A stretch of DNA of 64,000 nt, from NCBI RefSeq assembly GCF_003709565.1, contig NZ_QNRC01000002.1, positions 1 to 64,000 of the forward strand. The letters are read 5' to 3'. The translations under genes were made by a program, and so were the position numbers. How positions within the stretch are numbered: the stretch's first letter is position 1; every line of letters starts with the position of its first letter. Shown here piece by piece: positions 35,548-45,120 of this stretch. This DNA is from Paracoccus sigandri. GTDB lineage: Bacteria > Pseudomonadota > Alphaproteobacteria > Rhodobacterales > Rhodobacteraceae. A model generated the notes under the pieces. It worked only from the letters and a program-made list of their open reading frames with translations. It searched no databases and had not been told where the DNA came from.

Positions 35548-36330
35548 TCAGCCCTGCCAGCTGGGCTTGCGCTTCTCGAAGAAGGCGGTGATGCCTTCGG
35601 GGGCCTCGTCGCCTTCCCAGGCGGCGACAAGCCGGTCGATGCTGTCCTCGATCACCGCCACGTCGATCCGGGGGCCAAGGGCGCGGCATTGCGCCTTGGC
35701 GGCGGCGATGGCGCCGGGAGCGCCCAGCAGGAAGGGGGCGACCTCGGCCTCGACGGCCTGGTCCAGCGCCTCGGGCGCGACCGTCCGGGCCAGAAGGTTC
35801 AGCGCCACCGCCTCCTCGGCGCCGAACAGCCGGCCCGAGAAGAAGACCCGCCGCGCCCGGTCCTCGCCCATCCGGGCCAGCACATAGGGGCCGATGGTGG
35901 CCGGGATCAGGCCCAGCTTCACCTCGGTCAGCCCGAATTTCGCATCGGATGCGGCAATGGCGATGTCGCAGACCGCCATCATGCCGACCCCGCCGCCGAA
36001 GGCATTGCCCTGGACGCGCCCGATCAGCGGCTTGGGCAGCCCGTTCAGCGCCGACAGCATCCCGGCCAGCACCCGCGCGCCGGCCCGGCGCTGGTCGGCG
36101 CTGGCGGCGATCTGCGCCTTCATCCAGCCCAGATCGCCGCCCGCGCAGAAGCTGGTCCCCTCTGCCGCCAGCACCACCACGCGCACGGCGGGATCGGCGC
36201 CCAGCTGCGCGGCGGCCTGGGTCAGCTCCTCCATCATCTGCTGGGACAGCGCATTGTGCTTGTCGGGCCGCGCCAGCCACAGGGTGGCCACGCCGCGCGC
36301 GTCGGTGTCTATACGGATCGTCTCAAACAT
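35548..36330 (-). CDS. liuC: Enoyl-CoA hydratase, probable methylglutaconyl-CoA hydratase
   Basis: 260 residues from MFETIRIDTDARGVATLWLA. The crotonase fold shows the oxyanion segment GTSFCAGGDLGWMK and the second site RVQGNAFGGGVGMMAVCDIA, plus the EVKLGLIPATIGPYVLARM helix. Position inside the liu cluster with liuE, liuD and liuB suggests hydration of 3-methylglutaconyl-CoA to HMG-CoA in leucine breakdown. Its start overlaps liuE by 8 bases. Confidence 0.9.
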   Translation of the reverse strand: MFETIRIDTDARGVATLWLARPDKHNALSQQMMEELTQAAAQLGADPAVRVVVLAAEGTSFCAGGDLGWMKAQIAASADQRRAGARVLAGMLSALNGLPKPLIGRVQGNAFGGGVGMMAVCDIAIAASDAKFGLTEVKLGLIPATIGPYVLARMGEDRARRVFFSGRLFGAEEAVALNLLARTVAPEALDQAVEAEVAPFLLGAPGAIAAAKAQCRALGPRIDVAVIEDSIDRLVAAWEGDEAPEGITAFFEKRKPSWQG

Positions 36331-37186
36331 CGCGTCCCTCCCGCATGGCGCGGGCCATTGCCGCCGCCCTGCCGATGATCTCCATGTCCAGCCCATGCGC
36401 ATGGCCGCGCGCGGCCAGATGCGCCGCCACCCGTTCGGTCGCGACATTGCCCCTGGCGCCCGGCGCATAGGGACAGCCGCCCAGGCCCCCCACAGCCGCA
36501 TCGAAGACCCTCAGGCCCCGCGCAAGGCTCGCGTCGATATTCTCCAGCGCCCGGCCGGCGGTGTCGTGGTAATGCCCTGCCAGATGTTCGGCCGGCAGTT
36601 CCTGCAGCACCGCCGACAGCATCGCGTCGATGCTCTCGGGGCGGCCCTGGCCGATCGTGTCGCCCAGGCTGACCTCGTAGCAGCCCATGTCGCGCAGCGC
36701 CGCCGCCACGCGGGCGACATTCGCGGGCGGCGTCGGGCCGTCGAAGGGGCAATCCGTCACCACGCTGACATAGCCGCGCACCGGGATGCCATCCGCCTGC
36801 GCCGCCTGGGCCACCGGGGCCAGCCGCTCCAGGCTTTCGGCGATGCTGGCATTCAGGTTGGCCTTGCTGAACCCTTCCGAGGCGCTGGCGAAGATCGCCA
36901 CCTCGCCGGCCCGCGCCGCCTTCGCGCCCTCATAGCCCTTCATGTTCGGCGTCAGCACCGCATAGCTGACGCCGGGGGCGCGGCGGATGCCCGCCATCAC
37001 CTCGGCCGCGTCGGCCATCTGCGGCACCCATTTCGGCGAGACGAAGCTGGTCACCTCGATCCGCCGGAAACCCGCCTGCGACAGCAGGTCGACCAGCGCG
37101 ATCTTTTCCGCCGCCGGGATCAGGCGCTTTTCGTTCTGCAGCCCGTCGCGCGGGCCCATCTCGAAGATCTCGACCGTCTCAACCAT
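36323..37186 (-). CDS. liuE: Hydroxymethylglutaryl-CoA lyase
   Basis: 287 residues from MVETVEIFEMGPRDGLQNEK. The GPRDGLQNE signature supplies the catalytic Arg and Asp, and GLGGCPYAPGARGNVATE the mobile-loop cysteine. It cleaves HMG-CoA into acetyl-CoA and acetoacetate, the last step of leucine degradation. It overlaps the GST gene by 8 bases. Confidence 0.95.
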   Translation of the reverse strand: MVETVEIFEMGPRDGLQNEKRLIPAAEKIALVDLLSQAGFRRIEVTSFVSPKWVPQMADAAEVMAGIRRAPGVSYAVLTPNMKGYEGAKAARAGEVAIFASASEGFSKANLNASIAESLERLAPVAQAAQADGIPVRGYVSVVTDCPFDGPTPPANVARVAAALRDMGCYEVSLGDTIGQGRPESIDAMLSAVLQELPAEHLAGHYHDTAGRALENIDASLARGLRVFDAAVGGLGGCPYAPGARGNVATERVAAHLAARGHAHGLDMEIIGRAAAMARAMREGRDV

Positions 37187-37856
37187 CGGGGGCCTCGTAG
37201 AAATCGCGCTGATAGATGACCGGCGTGCCGGGGGCCGGCAAAGCCGCGCGGAAGGCGGGCCGGGCCTCGCAGCGCGCCAGATAGGCGGCCAGCGCCGGGC
37301 GGTCGTCCAGTCGGACGAAGCGCGCGGCGATGAACACGGCATAGCCCACGGCGCAATCGACGCCCGAGAAGCCCTTGCCCATCAGCCAGTCATGGCGCGC
37401 CACGGTGGCCTCGACCAGCGACAGCGCCCGCGACAGCCGCGCCGCCTCCAGCCGCATGACCGTGGGCGAGCGCATCTGCGCCTCGCGCAGCACGATATGC
37501 TGCTGGGTCAGGATGGCGATATGCTGGCCGAGCGTTTCCGCGAAATGCAGCCAGTCCAGCCAGCCGGGCCGCCCCTCCTCGCCCGGCGCGCGCCACAGAT
37601 GCGGTGCCCGCGTCTCGCACAGATATTCGATGCAGGCGCCGGATTCGTGCAGCGTCAGCCCGTCGATCTGCAGGGCGGGGACCCGGCCGACCGGGTGGAT
37701 GTCGCTGTAGGGCGGCCGGCGCATGGACTTGTCGAAGAAGGACAGCTCTCGCAGGTCATGGTCGCAGCCGATCTCGTGCAGCAGCCACAGCACCCGCATG
37801 GAACGCGACAGCGGCACGTGCCACAGGACAGGACGCAGGACGGGGCGATCGCTCAT
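37179..37856 (-). CDS. Glutathione S-transferase family protein
   Basis: 225 residues: an N-terminal thioredoxin-like domain (LWHVPLSRSMRVLWLLHEIG, then VGRVPALQIDGLTLHESGAC with the cis-Pro), then a helical domain with the DWLMGKGFSGVDCAVGYAVF N-capping box. It is wedged between liuD and liuE with overlaps on both sides. It is therefore part of the operon, although no step in leucine degradation needs a GST; an isomerase- or detoxification-type role is possible. Confidence 0.86.
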   Translation of the reverse strand: MSDRPVLRPVLWHVPLSRSMRVLWLLHEIGCDHDLRELSFFDKSMRRPPYSDIHPVGRVPALQIDGLTLHESGACIEYLCETRAPHLWRAPGEEGRPGWLDWLHFAETLGQHIAILTQQHIVLREAQMRSPTVMRLEAARLSRALSLVEATVARHDWLMGKGFSGVDCAVGYAVFIAARFVRLDDRPALAAYLARCEARPAFRAALPAPGTPVIYQRDFYEAPDG

Positions 37857-39784
37857 GCCGCGTCTTCCTCGGCCAGGCGGATCAGCGGGGCGCCGGCCTC
37901 GACCTGGTCGCCCGCCGCCGCCAGCACCTCGGCCACGACGCCGTCGCGGGCGGCGGTCAGGCTGTGCTCCATCTTCATCGCCTCCAGCACGGCCAGCCGG
38001 TCGCCCGCCCTGACCGCCTGGCCCGCCGCGACATGGACCGATTTCACCAGCCCCGGCATGGGCGAGCGGGTCAGCGCCTCGCCCGCCTCGCCCGCCGTGT
38101 CGCGGGCCAGCGGGTCCAGCGGCGCCAGATGCACGGTGCGGCCGCCGAAGACGCTGATGCCCGCGTCATGGGCCACGATCCGGTTGCGGCGCAGCGCGTC
38201 GTCGACCCACCAGCGATCGCCCTGCCAGCGGACCTCGTGGGCGGTGCCGTCCAGCGTGACCCGCGCGGCGCCGGGGCCATGCACCTCCAGCAGCGCCTCG
38301 CCGCCCTGCCAAGCGATGGTCCGGCGTAGCGGCTGCCACAGGGTGACGCCGCCCTTGACCTTGGGATCGGCCAGCCCGGCCAGGCCGATCACCGCCAGGG
38401 CACGGGCGCGCGGATCGGGCTCGGCGGCGGCGACCAGCGCATCCAGGTCGCGGGCGATCAGGCCGGTATCGACCTCGCCCTCGCGGAAGCCCTCGTGCCG
38501 GGTCAGCGCGATCAGGAAGTCCAGGTTGGTGACCGAGCCCGCGACCTCGGTATCGACCAGCGCGGCTTCCAGAGCCCTGAGCGCGATGGCGCGGGTGGCG
38601 CCATGGGTGACCAGCTTGGCGATCATCGGGTCATACCAGGGGCTGATCGCGTCGCCCTGCCGCACGCCGGTCTCGATCCGGGCATTGCCGGGGAATTCAA
38701 GATGCGCCAGCCGGCCGGTGGCGGGCAGGAAGCCCGCCGGCACGTCCTCGGCATAGAGCCGGGCCTCGAAGGCATGGCCGGTGATGGTCAGCTCCTCCTG
38801 CTTGGCGGGCAAGGGCTCGCCGCTGGCGACGCGCAGCTGCCATTCGACCAGGTCGACGCCGGTGATCGCCTCGGTCACCGGATGCTCGACCTGCAGGCGG
38901 GTGTTCATCTCCATGAACCAGAAGCCGTCGGGGCGCAGGTCCTGGCTGCCATCGACGATGAACTCGATGGTGCCGGCGCCCTTGTAGCCGATGGCCTCGG
39001 CGGCCCGGACCGCCGCCGCGCCCATGATCTTGCGCATCTCGGGCGTCATGCCGGGGGCCGGGGCTTCCTCGATCACCTTCTGGTGGCGGCGCTGCAGGGA
39101 ACAGTCGCGCTCGAACAGATGGACCGCGCGATGGCCGTCGCCGAAGACCTGCAGCTCGATATGGCGGGGCTGGAGGATGTATTTCTCGATCAGCACCGCC
39201 GGGTTGCCGAAGGCGTTTCGCGCCTCGGACCGGGCCGAATCCAGAGCGTCCATGAAATCCGCCGGATCATCGACGCGGCGCATCCCCTTGCCGCCGCCGC
39301 CCGCCACCGCCTTGATCAGCACCGGCCAGCCGATCCGCGCGGCCTGGTCGGCCAGATGCGCGGGGTCCTGGTTCTCGCCGTGATAGCCCGGCACGACCGG
39401 CACACCGGCCTCCTCCATCAGCGCCTTGGCCGCGTCCTTCAGCCCCATCGCCCGGATCGCGCGGGCCGAGGGGCCGATGAAGACCAGCCCGGCAGCTTCG
39501 ACGGCATCGACGAAATCGGGATTCTCGGACAGGAAGCCATAGCCCGGATGGATCGCCTGCGCCCCGGTCGCCTGCGCGGCCGCGACGATCGCGTCGCCGC
39601 GCAGATAGCTGTCGGCAGGCGCCGGGCCGCCCAGATGCACGGCCTCGTCGGCCAGCGCCACATGCCGCGCGCCACGATCGGCGTCGGAATAGACCGCGAC
39701 CGTGGCCACGCCCAGGCGGCGGCAGCTGTCGATGACGCGGCAGGCGATCTCGCCGCGATTGGCGATCAGGATCTTCGAGAACAT
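37853..39784 (-). CDS. liuD: Methylcrotonyl-CoA carboxylase alpha (biotin) subunit
   Basis: 643 residues. The biotin carboxylase domain (about 1-445) has MFSKILIANRGEIACRVIDS, VLIKAVAGGGGKGMRRVDD, HIELQVFGDGHRAVHLFERD and MEMNTRLQVEHPVTEAITGVD. The biotinyl domain at the C-terminus carries Lys604 in LEAMKMEH. With LiuB it carboxylates 3-methylcrotonyl-CoA. A 3-base overlap links it to the GST gene. The promoter-proximal side carries the dispersed repeat at 39812-39864. Confidence 0.95.
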   Translation of the reverse strand: MFSKILIANRGEIACRVIDSCRRLGVATVAVYSDADRGARHVALADEAVHLGGPAPADSYLRGDAIVAAAQATGAQAIHPGYGFLSENPDFVDAVEAAGLVFIGPSARAIRAMGLKDAAKALMEEAGVPVVPGYHGENQDPAHLADQAARIGWPVLIKAVAGGGGKGMRRVDDPADFMDALDSARSEARNAFGNPAVLIEKYILQPRHIELQVFGDGHRAVHLFERDCSLQRRHQKVIEEAPAPGMTPEMRKIMGAAAVRAAEAIGYKGAGTIEFIVDGSQDLRPDGFWFMEMNTRLQVEHPVTEAITGVDLVEWQLRVASGEPLPAKQEELTITGHAFEARLYAEDVPAGFLPATGRLAHLEFPGNARIETGVRQGDAISPWYDPMIAKLVTHGATRAIALRALEAALVDTEVAGSVTNLDFLIALTRHEGFREGEVDTGLIARDLDALVAAAEPDPRARALAVIGLAGLADPKVKGGVTLWQPLRRTIAWQGGEALLEVHGPGAARVTLDGTAHEVRWQGDRWWVDDALRRNRIVAHDAGISVFGGRTVHLAPLDPLARDTAGEAGEALTRSPMPGLVKSVHVAAGQAVRAGDRLAVLEAMKMEHSLTAARDGVVAEVLAAAGDQVEAGAPLIRLAEEDAA

Positions 39785-39811
39785 GGCGGCTCCTGCGCTG
39801 TGCGGCGACCG

Positions 39812-39864
39812 CCGGGGGCTTCGCGCCCCCGGACCCCCGCGGGATATTTGGACCAAGATGAAAG
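39812..39864. repeat. Stop-adjacent dispersed repeat, copy 2
   Basis: An 8-base-pair hairpin (CCGGGGGC/GCCCCCGG, 39812-39819 with 39825-39832), a C run and the core CGGGATATTTGG then ACCAAGATGAAAG. It ends 2 bases before the stop codon of the minus-strand macro-domain gene. The layout is the same as copy 1 at 19602-19665. Confidence 0.7.
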
Positions 39865-39866
39865 GC

Positions 39867-40352
39867 TCATGCCAGAGCCTCTTCGAGGATGCGGGCCGAG
39901 GCCGCGTCGAAACCCACCAGCGTCACCTGCAGGGTGCCGCGATGGGCGCGGATCGTGTCGACGGCGATGCGGGCGGCGCGCTCGGGGGGAAAGGCGAAGA
40001 TGCCGGTGGAAATGGCCGGAAAGGCGATGCTGGCCAGCGCGTGGTCCCGGGCAAGCCGCAGGCTGCTGCGATAGGCCGAGGCCAGGGCCGCATCCTCGCC
40101 CTGGTCGCCGCCGCGCCAGACCGGCCCCACCGCATGGATGACATGGCGCGCCGGCAGGCCGTGGCCGGCGGTCAGCCGCGCCTCGCCCACCGGGCAGCCG
40201 CCGATCCGGCGGCATTCCTCCAGCAGGCCCGGCCCGGCGGCGCGGTGGATCGCGCCATCGACCCCGCCGCCGCCCAGAAGCGTCCTGTTGGCGGCGTTCA
40301 CGATCGCATCCACCGCCAGCACGGTAATATCCCCCTGCCAGACCCGGATCAT
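39867..40352 (-). CDS. Macro-domain ADP-ribose deacetylase-like protein
   Basis: 161 residues, a complete macro domain: [20 protein letters not shown] (ADP-ribose-binding Asp and the NAAN motif), [29 protein letters not shown], and [20 protein letters not shown]. This fits MacroD/YmdB-type enzymes that hydrolyse O-acetyl-ADP-ribose or mono-ADP-ribose links. It lies between liuB and liuD, apparently in the same transcript. Confidence 0.93.
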   Translation of the reverse strand: MIRVWQGDITVLAVDAIVNAANRTLLGGGGVDGAIHRAAGPGLLEECRRIGGCPVGEARLTAGHGLPARHVIHAVGPVWRGGDQGEDAALASAYRSSLRLARDHALASIAFPAISTGIFAFPPERAARIAVDTIRAHRGTLQVTLVGFDAASARILEEALA

Positions 40353-40416
40353 CGCCCCCGCCTCAGCTTCTTCGTTGTCCCAATACCCCCGCCGGAGGCG
40401 CCCATGATCGCCCCCC

Positions 40417-42021
40417 TCACATGCGGAAGACGCCGAAGCGCGTCGGCGCGATGGGCGCGTTCAGGCTGGCGCGCAGCGACAGGCCCAGCACCTCGCGGGT
40501 CTTGCGCGGGTCGATGATGCCGTCGTCCCAGAGCCGCGCCGAGGCATAGAGCGGATGCGACTGGCGCTCGAACATCTCGATGGTGGGGCGCTTGAACTCG
40601 GCCTCTTCCTCGGGCGACCAGCTGCCGCCCTGCCGCTCGATGCCGTCGCGGCGCACCGTGGCCAGCACCCCGGCCGCCTGCTCGCCGCCCATGACCGAGA
40701 TGCGCGAATTGGGCCAGGTCCACAGGAAGCGCGGCCCGTAGGCGCGGCCGGCCATGCCGTAATTGCCCGCCCCGAAGCTGCCGCCGACCAGCATGGTGAT
40801 CTTCGGGACATTGGTCGTCGCCACCGCCGTCACCATCTTGGCGCCGTGCCGGGCGATGCCTTCGTTTTCATATTTGCGCCCGACCATGAAGCCGGTGATG
40901 TTCTGCAGGAAGACCAGCGGGATGCCGCGCTGGCTGCAGAGCTCGATGAAATGCGCGCCCTTCTGCGCGGCTTCCGAGAACAGCACGCCATTGTTGGCGA
41001 CGATGCCGACCGGGCAGCCCTCGAGATGGGCGAAGCCCGTCACCAGCGTCTCGCCGAAGCGGGCCTTGAACTCGTCGAAGCGAGAGCCGTCCACGACCCG
41101 CGCGATCACCTCGCGGATGTCGTAGGGGGTGCGCAGGTCGGCGGGCACGACGCCCAGGATCTCGTCGGGGTCATGGGCGGGCGGCTCGGGCGATTGCCAG
41201 GCCACCGTATCCGGCAGGCGGCGGTTCAGGTTGGCGATGGCGCGGCGGGCCTGGGCCAGCGCATGGGCGTCGTCCTCGGCCAGGTAGTCGGCCACGCCCG
41301 ACAGCCGCGTATGCACGTCGCCGCCGCCCAGGTCCTCGGCGGTGACGACCTCGCCGGTCGCGGCCTTCACCAGCGGCGGGCCGGCCAGGAAGATCGTGCC
41401 CTGGCCCTTCACGATGATGGTCACGTCCGACATGGCCGGCACATAGGCGCCGCCCGCCGTGCAGGAGCCCATCACCACGGCGATCTGCGGGATGCCCTTC
41501 GCGCTCATCCGGGCCTGGTTGTAGAAGATGCGGCCGAAATGGTCGCGGTCGGGAAAGACCTCGTCCTGGTTGGGCAGGTTCGCGCCGCCCGAATCGACCA
41601 GGTAGATGCAGGGCAGGTTGCATTCCTCGGCGATCTCCTGCGCGCGCAGGTGCTTCTTGACCGTCATCGGGTAATAGGTGCCGCCCTTGACCGTCGCGTC
41701 ATTGGCCACGACCATCACCTCCTGTCCGTGGACGCGGCCGATCCCGGCGATCACGCCCGCGGCCGGGGCCGCGCCGTCATACATGCCATGCGCCGCCGTC
41801 GCGCCGATTTCCAGGAAGGCCGAGCCCGGATCCAAGAGGTTCGCCACGCGTTCGCGCGGGGGCATCTTGCCGCGGGCGACATGGCGCTCCAGCGCGCGGG
41901 CGCCGCCGCCCGCCGCGGCGGCCTCGGCGGCCTCGCGCGCGGTGGCCAGCAGCGCCAGATGCGCCTCGCGATTGGCGCGGAAGGCGTCGGAATTGGTCAG
42001 GACGGCGGATGTCAGCTTCAT
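40417..42021 (-). CDS. liuB: Methylcrotonyl-CoA carboxylase beta (carboxyltransferase) subunit
   Basis: 534 residues of a two-lobed carboxyltransferase. [24 protein letters not shown] N-lobe features come with [20 protein letters not shown] and [20 protein letters not shown]. The C-lobe has [40 protein letters not shown] and [20 protein letters not shown]. This is the MCC-type subunit of leucine catabolism, paired with LiuD. Confidence 0.95.
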   Translation of the reverse strand: MKLTSAVLTNSDAFRANREAHLALLATAREAAEAAAAGGGARALERHVARGKMPPRERVANLLDPGSAFLEIGATAAHGMYDGAAPAAGVIAGIGRVHGQEVMVVANDATVKGGTYYPMTVKKHLRAQEIAEECNLPCIYLVDSGGANLPNQDEVFPDRDHFGRIFYNQARMSAKGIPQIAVVMGSCTAGGAYVPAMSDVTIIVKGQGTIFLAGPPLVKAATGEVVTAEDLGGGDVHTRLSGVADYLAEDDAHALAQARRAIANLNRRLPDTVAWQSPEPPAHDPDEILGVVPADLRTPYDIREVIARVVDGSRFDEFKARFGETLVTGFAHLEGCPVGIVANNGVLFSEAAQKGAHFIELCSQRGIPLVFLQNITGFMVGRKYENEGIARHGAKMVTAVATTNVPKITMLVGGSFGAGNYGMAGRAYGPRFLWTWPNSRISVMGGEQAAGVLATVRRDGIERQGGSWSPEEEAEFKRPTIEMFERQSHPLYASARLWDDGIIDPRKTREVLGLSLRASLNAPIAPTRFGVFRM

Positions 42022-42101
42022 GGGCGCAACTTTCGGGTCAGGCGGCGGACGAGGGAGCAGGCGCGGCGCGATGTCGCAGCGCGGGCTTTGCGGCGAATGG
42101 T

Positions 42102-42115
42102 TTGATCTGGATCAT
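42102..42115. promoter_or_regulatory. FNR-like box upstream of ompW
   Basis: TTGAT-CTGG-ATCAT matches the FNR/ANR consensus TTGAT-N4-ATCAA at 9 of 10 positions. Its centre is about 65 bases before the ompW start and about 87 bases before liuB. Control of ompW-type genes by FNR is known in enterobacteria, and Paracoccus has FnrP-type regulators using the same site. Confidence 0.6.
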
Positions 42116-42173
42116 GTTTCCCGCCGCCGGAGGGGTTCAGGGCAGGCATGGCACAAGGAAAAGGAGCCATGTG

Positions 42174-42785
42174 ATGAAGACGCTTTGCATCGCCGCGGTC
42201 GCGGCCATCGCCCTTGCCGGACCGGCCGCCGCGCAATCGGCCGGGGACTGGACGGTCGGGATCGGGATTGCGAACGTCAATCCGAAATCCGACAACGGCA
42301 CCCTGGCCGGCGGCACGGTCCCGACCAGCATCGACGACAACACCCGCCCGCAGATCACCGTCGAATATTTCATCCGCGACAATATCGGCATCGAGCTTCT
42401 GGGCGCCCTGCCCTTCAGGCATTCGATCCGCTCGAACGGGACCGAGATCGGCACCGTCAAGCACCTGCCGCCGGTCGTCTCGCTGCAATATCATTTCGAC
42501 GCGACGCCGCAGCTGAAGCCCTTCGTGGGGGTCGGCGTGAACTTCACCGGCTTCTTCGACGGCGAGGCGAAGGGACCGCTGACCGGCAGCACGCTGCAGG
42601 TCAAGAACTCCTGGGGCCTGGCCGCGCATCTGGGCGCCGATTACTGGATCAACGACCGGGCCGCGCTGCGCGCCGACCTGCGCTGGATCGACATCAATTC
42701 CGACGTGCTGCTGGACGGCGCCAATATCGGCGAGGTCGAGGTCGACCCGGTGGTCGTCGGGCTTTCCTATGTGATGAGGTTCTGA
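42174..42785 (+). CDS. ompW: OmpW-family outer membrane protein
   Basis: 203 residues with AAGGAG about 8 bases upstream. A signal peptide ends in AQS (about residue 21). The mature part is an eight-stranded barrel: DWTVGIGIANVNPKSDNGTL, ITVEYFIRDNIGIELLGALP and PVVSLQYHFDATPQLKPFVG, ending in LSYVMRF with C-terminal Phe for BAM insertion. OmpW forms a narrow hydrophobic channel. It is divergent from liuB and convergent with the lprI-like pair. Confidence 0.93.
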   Translation: MKTLCIAAVAAIALAGPAAAQSAGDWTVGIGIANVNPKSDNGTLAGGTVPTSIDDNTRPQITVEYFIRDNIGIELLGALPFRHSIRSNGTEIGTVKHLPPVVSLQYHFDATPQLKPFVGVGVNFTGFFDGEAKGPLTGSTLQVKNSWGLAAHLGADYWINDRAALRADLRWIDINSDVLLDGANIGEVEVDPVVVGLSYVMRF

Positions 42786-42876
42786 CCGGCCGGAACCGAC
42801 GGGGACAGCGATCGGGGGGCGCGGGTCGTGGGGGTCGCGCCCTTCGCCTGTCCTCGGAGGAATCGCCACCGCCATC

Positions 42877-43380
42877 TCAGCCCCCGCCATCCTGCAGGCG
42901 GCCGTCCAGCAGCGCGCGGTGGCGGGCGGCCTCGTCGCGGCGGCAGCGCAGCGTGGCCAATTCGCCATTCTCGCCGCGTGCGGCCGCGGCCTCGCCGGTC
43001 CAGTTGCACAGGTCGTCGCGAAAGGCGATCCAGGAATGTTCGGCCCGGCGCAGCATGTCCTGCGGCCCGGCGCCCGCCGCCGCTTCCTGCTCCAGCAGCC
43101 GGCGATAGGTGGCGGTCAGTTCCGCCTCCCATGCCTGATGGGCCGCGTCGAGGCAGTTCCATTGCGGGAAATCCGGGTCGTCGCCGCGATATCGGTCGCG
43201 CGCATAGTCCAGGCAGGCCGCCATGCCGGCCTCCGTGCAATCGACCTGGGCGCCTTGCGAGGACGCCTCGGCCAGGCATTGGCTGATCGCCGCCGGATCA
43301 AAGCCCGAGGCGTCGCCCGCCATCGCGGCGGGGGCGGCCAGACCCGCGGCCAGCCAGAAAAGCAGTCCTGCCTTGCGCAT
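42877..43380 (-). CDS. LprI/DUF1311-type secreted protein, paralogue 1
   Basis: 167 residues from the ATG giving MRKAGLLFWLAAGLAAPAAM, a clear signal peptide. The DUF1311 (lysozyme-inhibitor LprI-like) core reads CLDAAHQAWEAELTATYRRL with AEHSWIAFRDDLCNW, the usual Cys and Trp pattern. It is predicted to be periplasmic. A second copy of the same domain is encoded just upstream on the same strand. Confidence 0.85.
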   Translation of the reverse strand: MRKAGLLFWLAAGLAAPAAMAGDASGFDPAAISQCLAEASSQGAQVDCTEAGMAACLDYARDRYRGDDPDFPQWNCLDAAHQAWEAELTATYRRLLEQEAAAGAGPQDMLRRAEHSWIAFRDDLCNWTGEAAAARGENGELATLRCRRDEAARHRALLDGRLQDGGG

Positions 43381-43403
43381 CCTCTCCTCCCCGGCGGCGC
43401 CTG

Positions 43404-43940
43404 CTACATCCCCTCGCCGCGATACTGGTCCAGCCACAGATATTGCCGCGCGGTCAGGATCAGCGCGCAATGCAGCCCGGCCGGGCCGCCGCCGGTGCCG
43501 CCGCCCCAGCGGCTGCGCTCATAGCCGCAGGCGGCGTCGCGGAAGGCGATCCAGTGGCGCTGCATGTCGCGCAGCAGCGGCACCTCCTTCTCGGCGGCCG
43601 AGCCCATTTCGGCCATGCTCCTGTCGGTCTCCTCGGACTGCGCCATGACCTCGCGGTAAGCCTCGTTCAGCTTGGCGTCCCACAGGTCCAGCTCGTTTCC
43701 AAGGCAGACCGACATGCCGACCGTCGTGGACCCGTCGTCGCTGTCCATGCAGGGATCGGCGGCGGCGCCGATGCAGCTTTCGCGCGCGTCCGTCGCGCCG
43801 TCGCCGCGTCCGCTCTCCGTCAGGCATTGCTCCAGCAGCGCGGCGTCGAAGGCCGGCCCGTCCTGCTGGTCCTGCGCCGCGGCGGCAGCGGCGCCAAGCG
43901 CCAGGGCCGCGCCCAGGGCCAGCTCGCGCAGCCCGGCCAT
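43404..43940 (-). CDS. LprI/DUF1311-type secreted protein, paralogue 2
   Basis: 178 residues with an Ala-rich signal peptide (to about residue 22). The DUF1311 core has CLGNELDLWDAKLNEAYREV and MQRHWIAFRDAACGYERSRW, paralogous to the downstream gene. Its first base is shared with the end of liuA, so both lprI-like genes are probably read from the liuA promoter. Confidence 0.85.
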   Translation of the reverse strand: MAGLRELALGAALALGAAAAAAQDQQDGPAFDAALLEQCLTESGRGDGATDARESCIGAAADPCMDSDDGSTTVGMSVCLGNELDLWDAKLNEAYREVMAQSEETDRSMAEMGSAAEKEVPLLRDMQRHWIAFRDAACGYERSRWGGGTGGGPAGLHCALILTARQYLWLDQYRGEGM

Positions 43941-45100
43941 CAGACCAGCCCCATCAGTTCGCGGCCGATCAGCATCCGGCGGATTTCGCTGGTGCCGGCG
44001 CCGATCTCCATCAGCTTGGCGTCGCGGAACAGCCGGCTGACCACGCTGTCGTTCAGGAACCCCGCCCCGCCAAGCGCCTGCACCGCCTGATGGGCCTGCA
44101 CCATCGCCTGTTCACTGGCGTAGAGCACCGCGCCCGCCGCGTCCTGCCGCGTGACCTTGCCCGCGTCGCAGGCCCGCGCCACCTCGTAGACATAGGCGCG
44201 CGCGGTGTTCAGCGCGACATACATGTCGGCGATCTTGCCCTGCATCAGCTGGAACGAGCCGATCGGCTGGCCGAACTGCCTGCGGTCGCGGAGATAGGGC
44301 ATCACCTCGTCCAGGCAGGCGGCCATGATCCCGGTGCCGATGCCCGACAGCACCAGCCGCTCATAGTCCAGCCCCGACATCAGCACGCGCACGCCCTTGC
44401 CCTCGGCGCCCAGCACGTTCTCGAAGGGGATCTCGCAATCCTCGAAGATCAGCTCGCCCGTGTTCGAGCCGCGCATCCCCAGCTTGTCGAAATGCGGGCT
44501 GGTCGAGAAGCCCTTCATGCCGCGTTCCACGATGAAGGCGGTAATGCCCTTGCTGCCCGCCTCCGGGTCGGTCTTGGCATAGACCACCAGGGTGTGGGCG
44601 TCGGGGGCGTTGGTGATCCAGTATTTGCTGCCGTTCAGCACATAGCGGTCATTGCGCTTCTCGGCCCGCAGCTTCATCGAGACGACATCGCTGCCCGCGC
44701 CTTCCTCGGACATGGCCAGCGCGCCGACATGTTCGCCGGAACACAGCTTCGGCAGGTATGTCGCCCGCTGCTCATCCGTGCCGTTCAGCTTGATCTGGTT
44801 CACGCAGAGGTTGGAATGCGCGCCATAGGACAGGCTGACCGAGGCCGAGGCCCGGGCGATCTCCTCGGTGGCGACGACATGGGCCAGGTAGCCCATACCG
44901 GAACCGCCCCATTCCTCGGGCACGGTGACGCCCAGCAGGCCCAGTTCGCCCATCTCGGTCCACAGCTCGTTCGGGAAGGCGTTGCTGCGGTCCACCTCGG
45001 CGGCGATCGGCTTGACGCGTTCCTGCGCCCAACGATGCACCATGTCGCGCAGCGCGTTCACGTCCTCGCCCAGATCGAATTCCATCCCCTTGGTGAACAT
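43940..45100 (-). CDS. liuA: Isovaleryl-CoA dehydrogenase
   Basis: 386 residues from [20 protein letters not shown] with GGGGAGG before the ATG. It is an acyl-CoA dehydrogenase with FAD-binding [18 protein letters not shown] and the family-specific base position in [20 protein letters not shown] (Glu in the helix, as in isovaleryl-CoA dehydrogenases). [20 protein letters not shown] ends the core. It oxidises isovaleryl-CoA to 3-methylcrotonyl-CoA. A promoter and a palindromic operator precede it. Confidence 0.95.
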   Translation of the reverse strand: MFTKGMEFDLGEDVNALRDMVHRWAQERVKPIAAEVDRSNAFPNELWTEMGELGLLGVTVPEEWGGSGMGYLAHVVATEEIARASASVSLSYGAHSNLCVNQIKLNGTDEQRATYLPKLCSGEHVGALAMSEEGAGSDVVSMKLRAEKRNDRYVLNGSKYWITNAPDAHTLVVYAKTDPEAGSKGITAFIVERGMKGFSTSPHFDKLGMRGSNTGELIFEDCEIPFENVLGAEGKGVRVLMSGLDYERLVLSGIGTGIMAACLDEVMPYLRDRRQFGQPIGSFQLMQGKIADMYVALNTARAYVYEVARACDAGKVTRQDAAGAVLYASEQAMVQAHQAVQALGGAGFLNDSVVSRLFRDAKLMEIGAGTSEIRRMLIGRELMGLV

Positions 45101-45120
45101 CGCGCCCCTCCCCGGTTTAT

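Noticed and set aside
42022..42173. TPP or other riboswitch in the ompW leader
   Set aside because: The GC-rich stretch has no THI-box or other aptamer core; the FNR-like box is the better explanation of its conserved-looking part.
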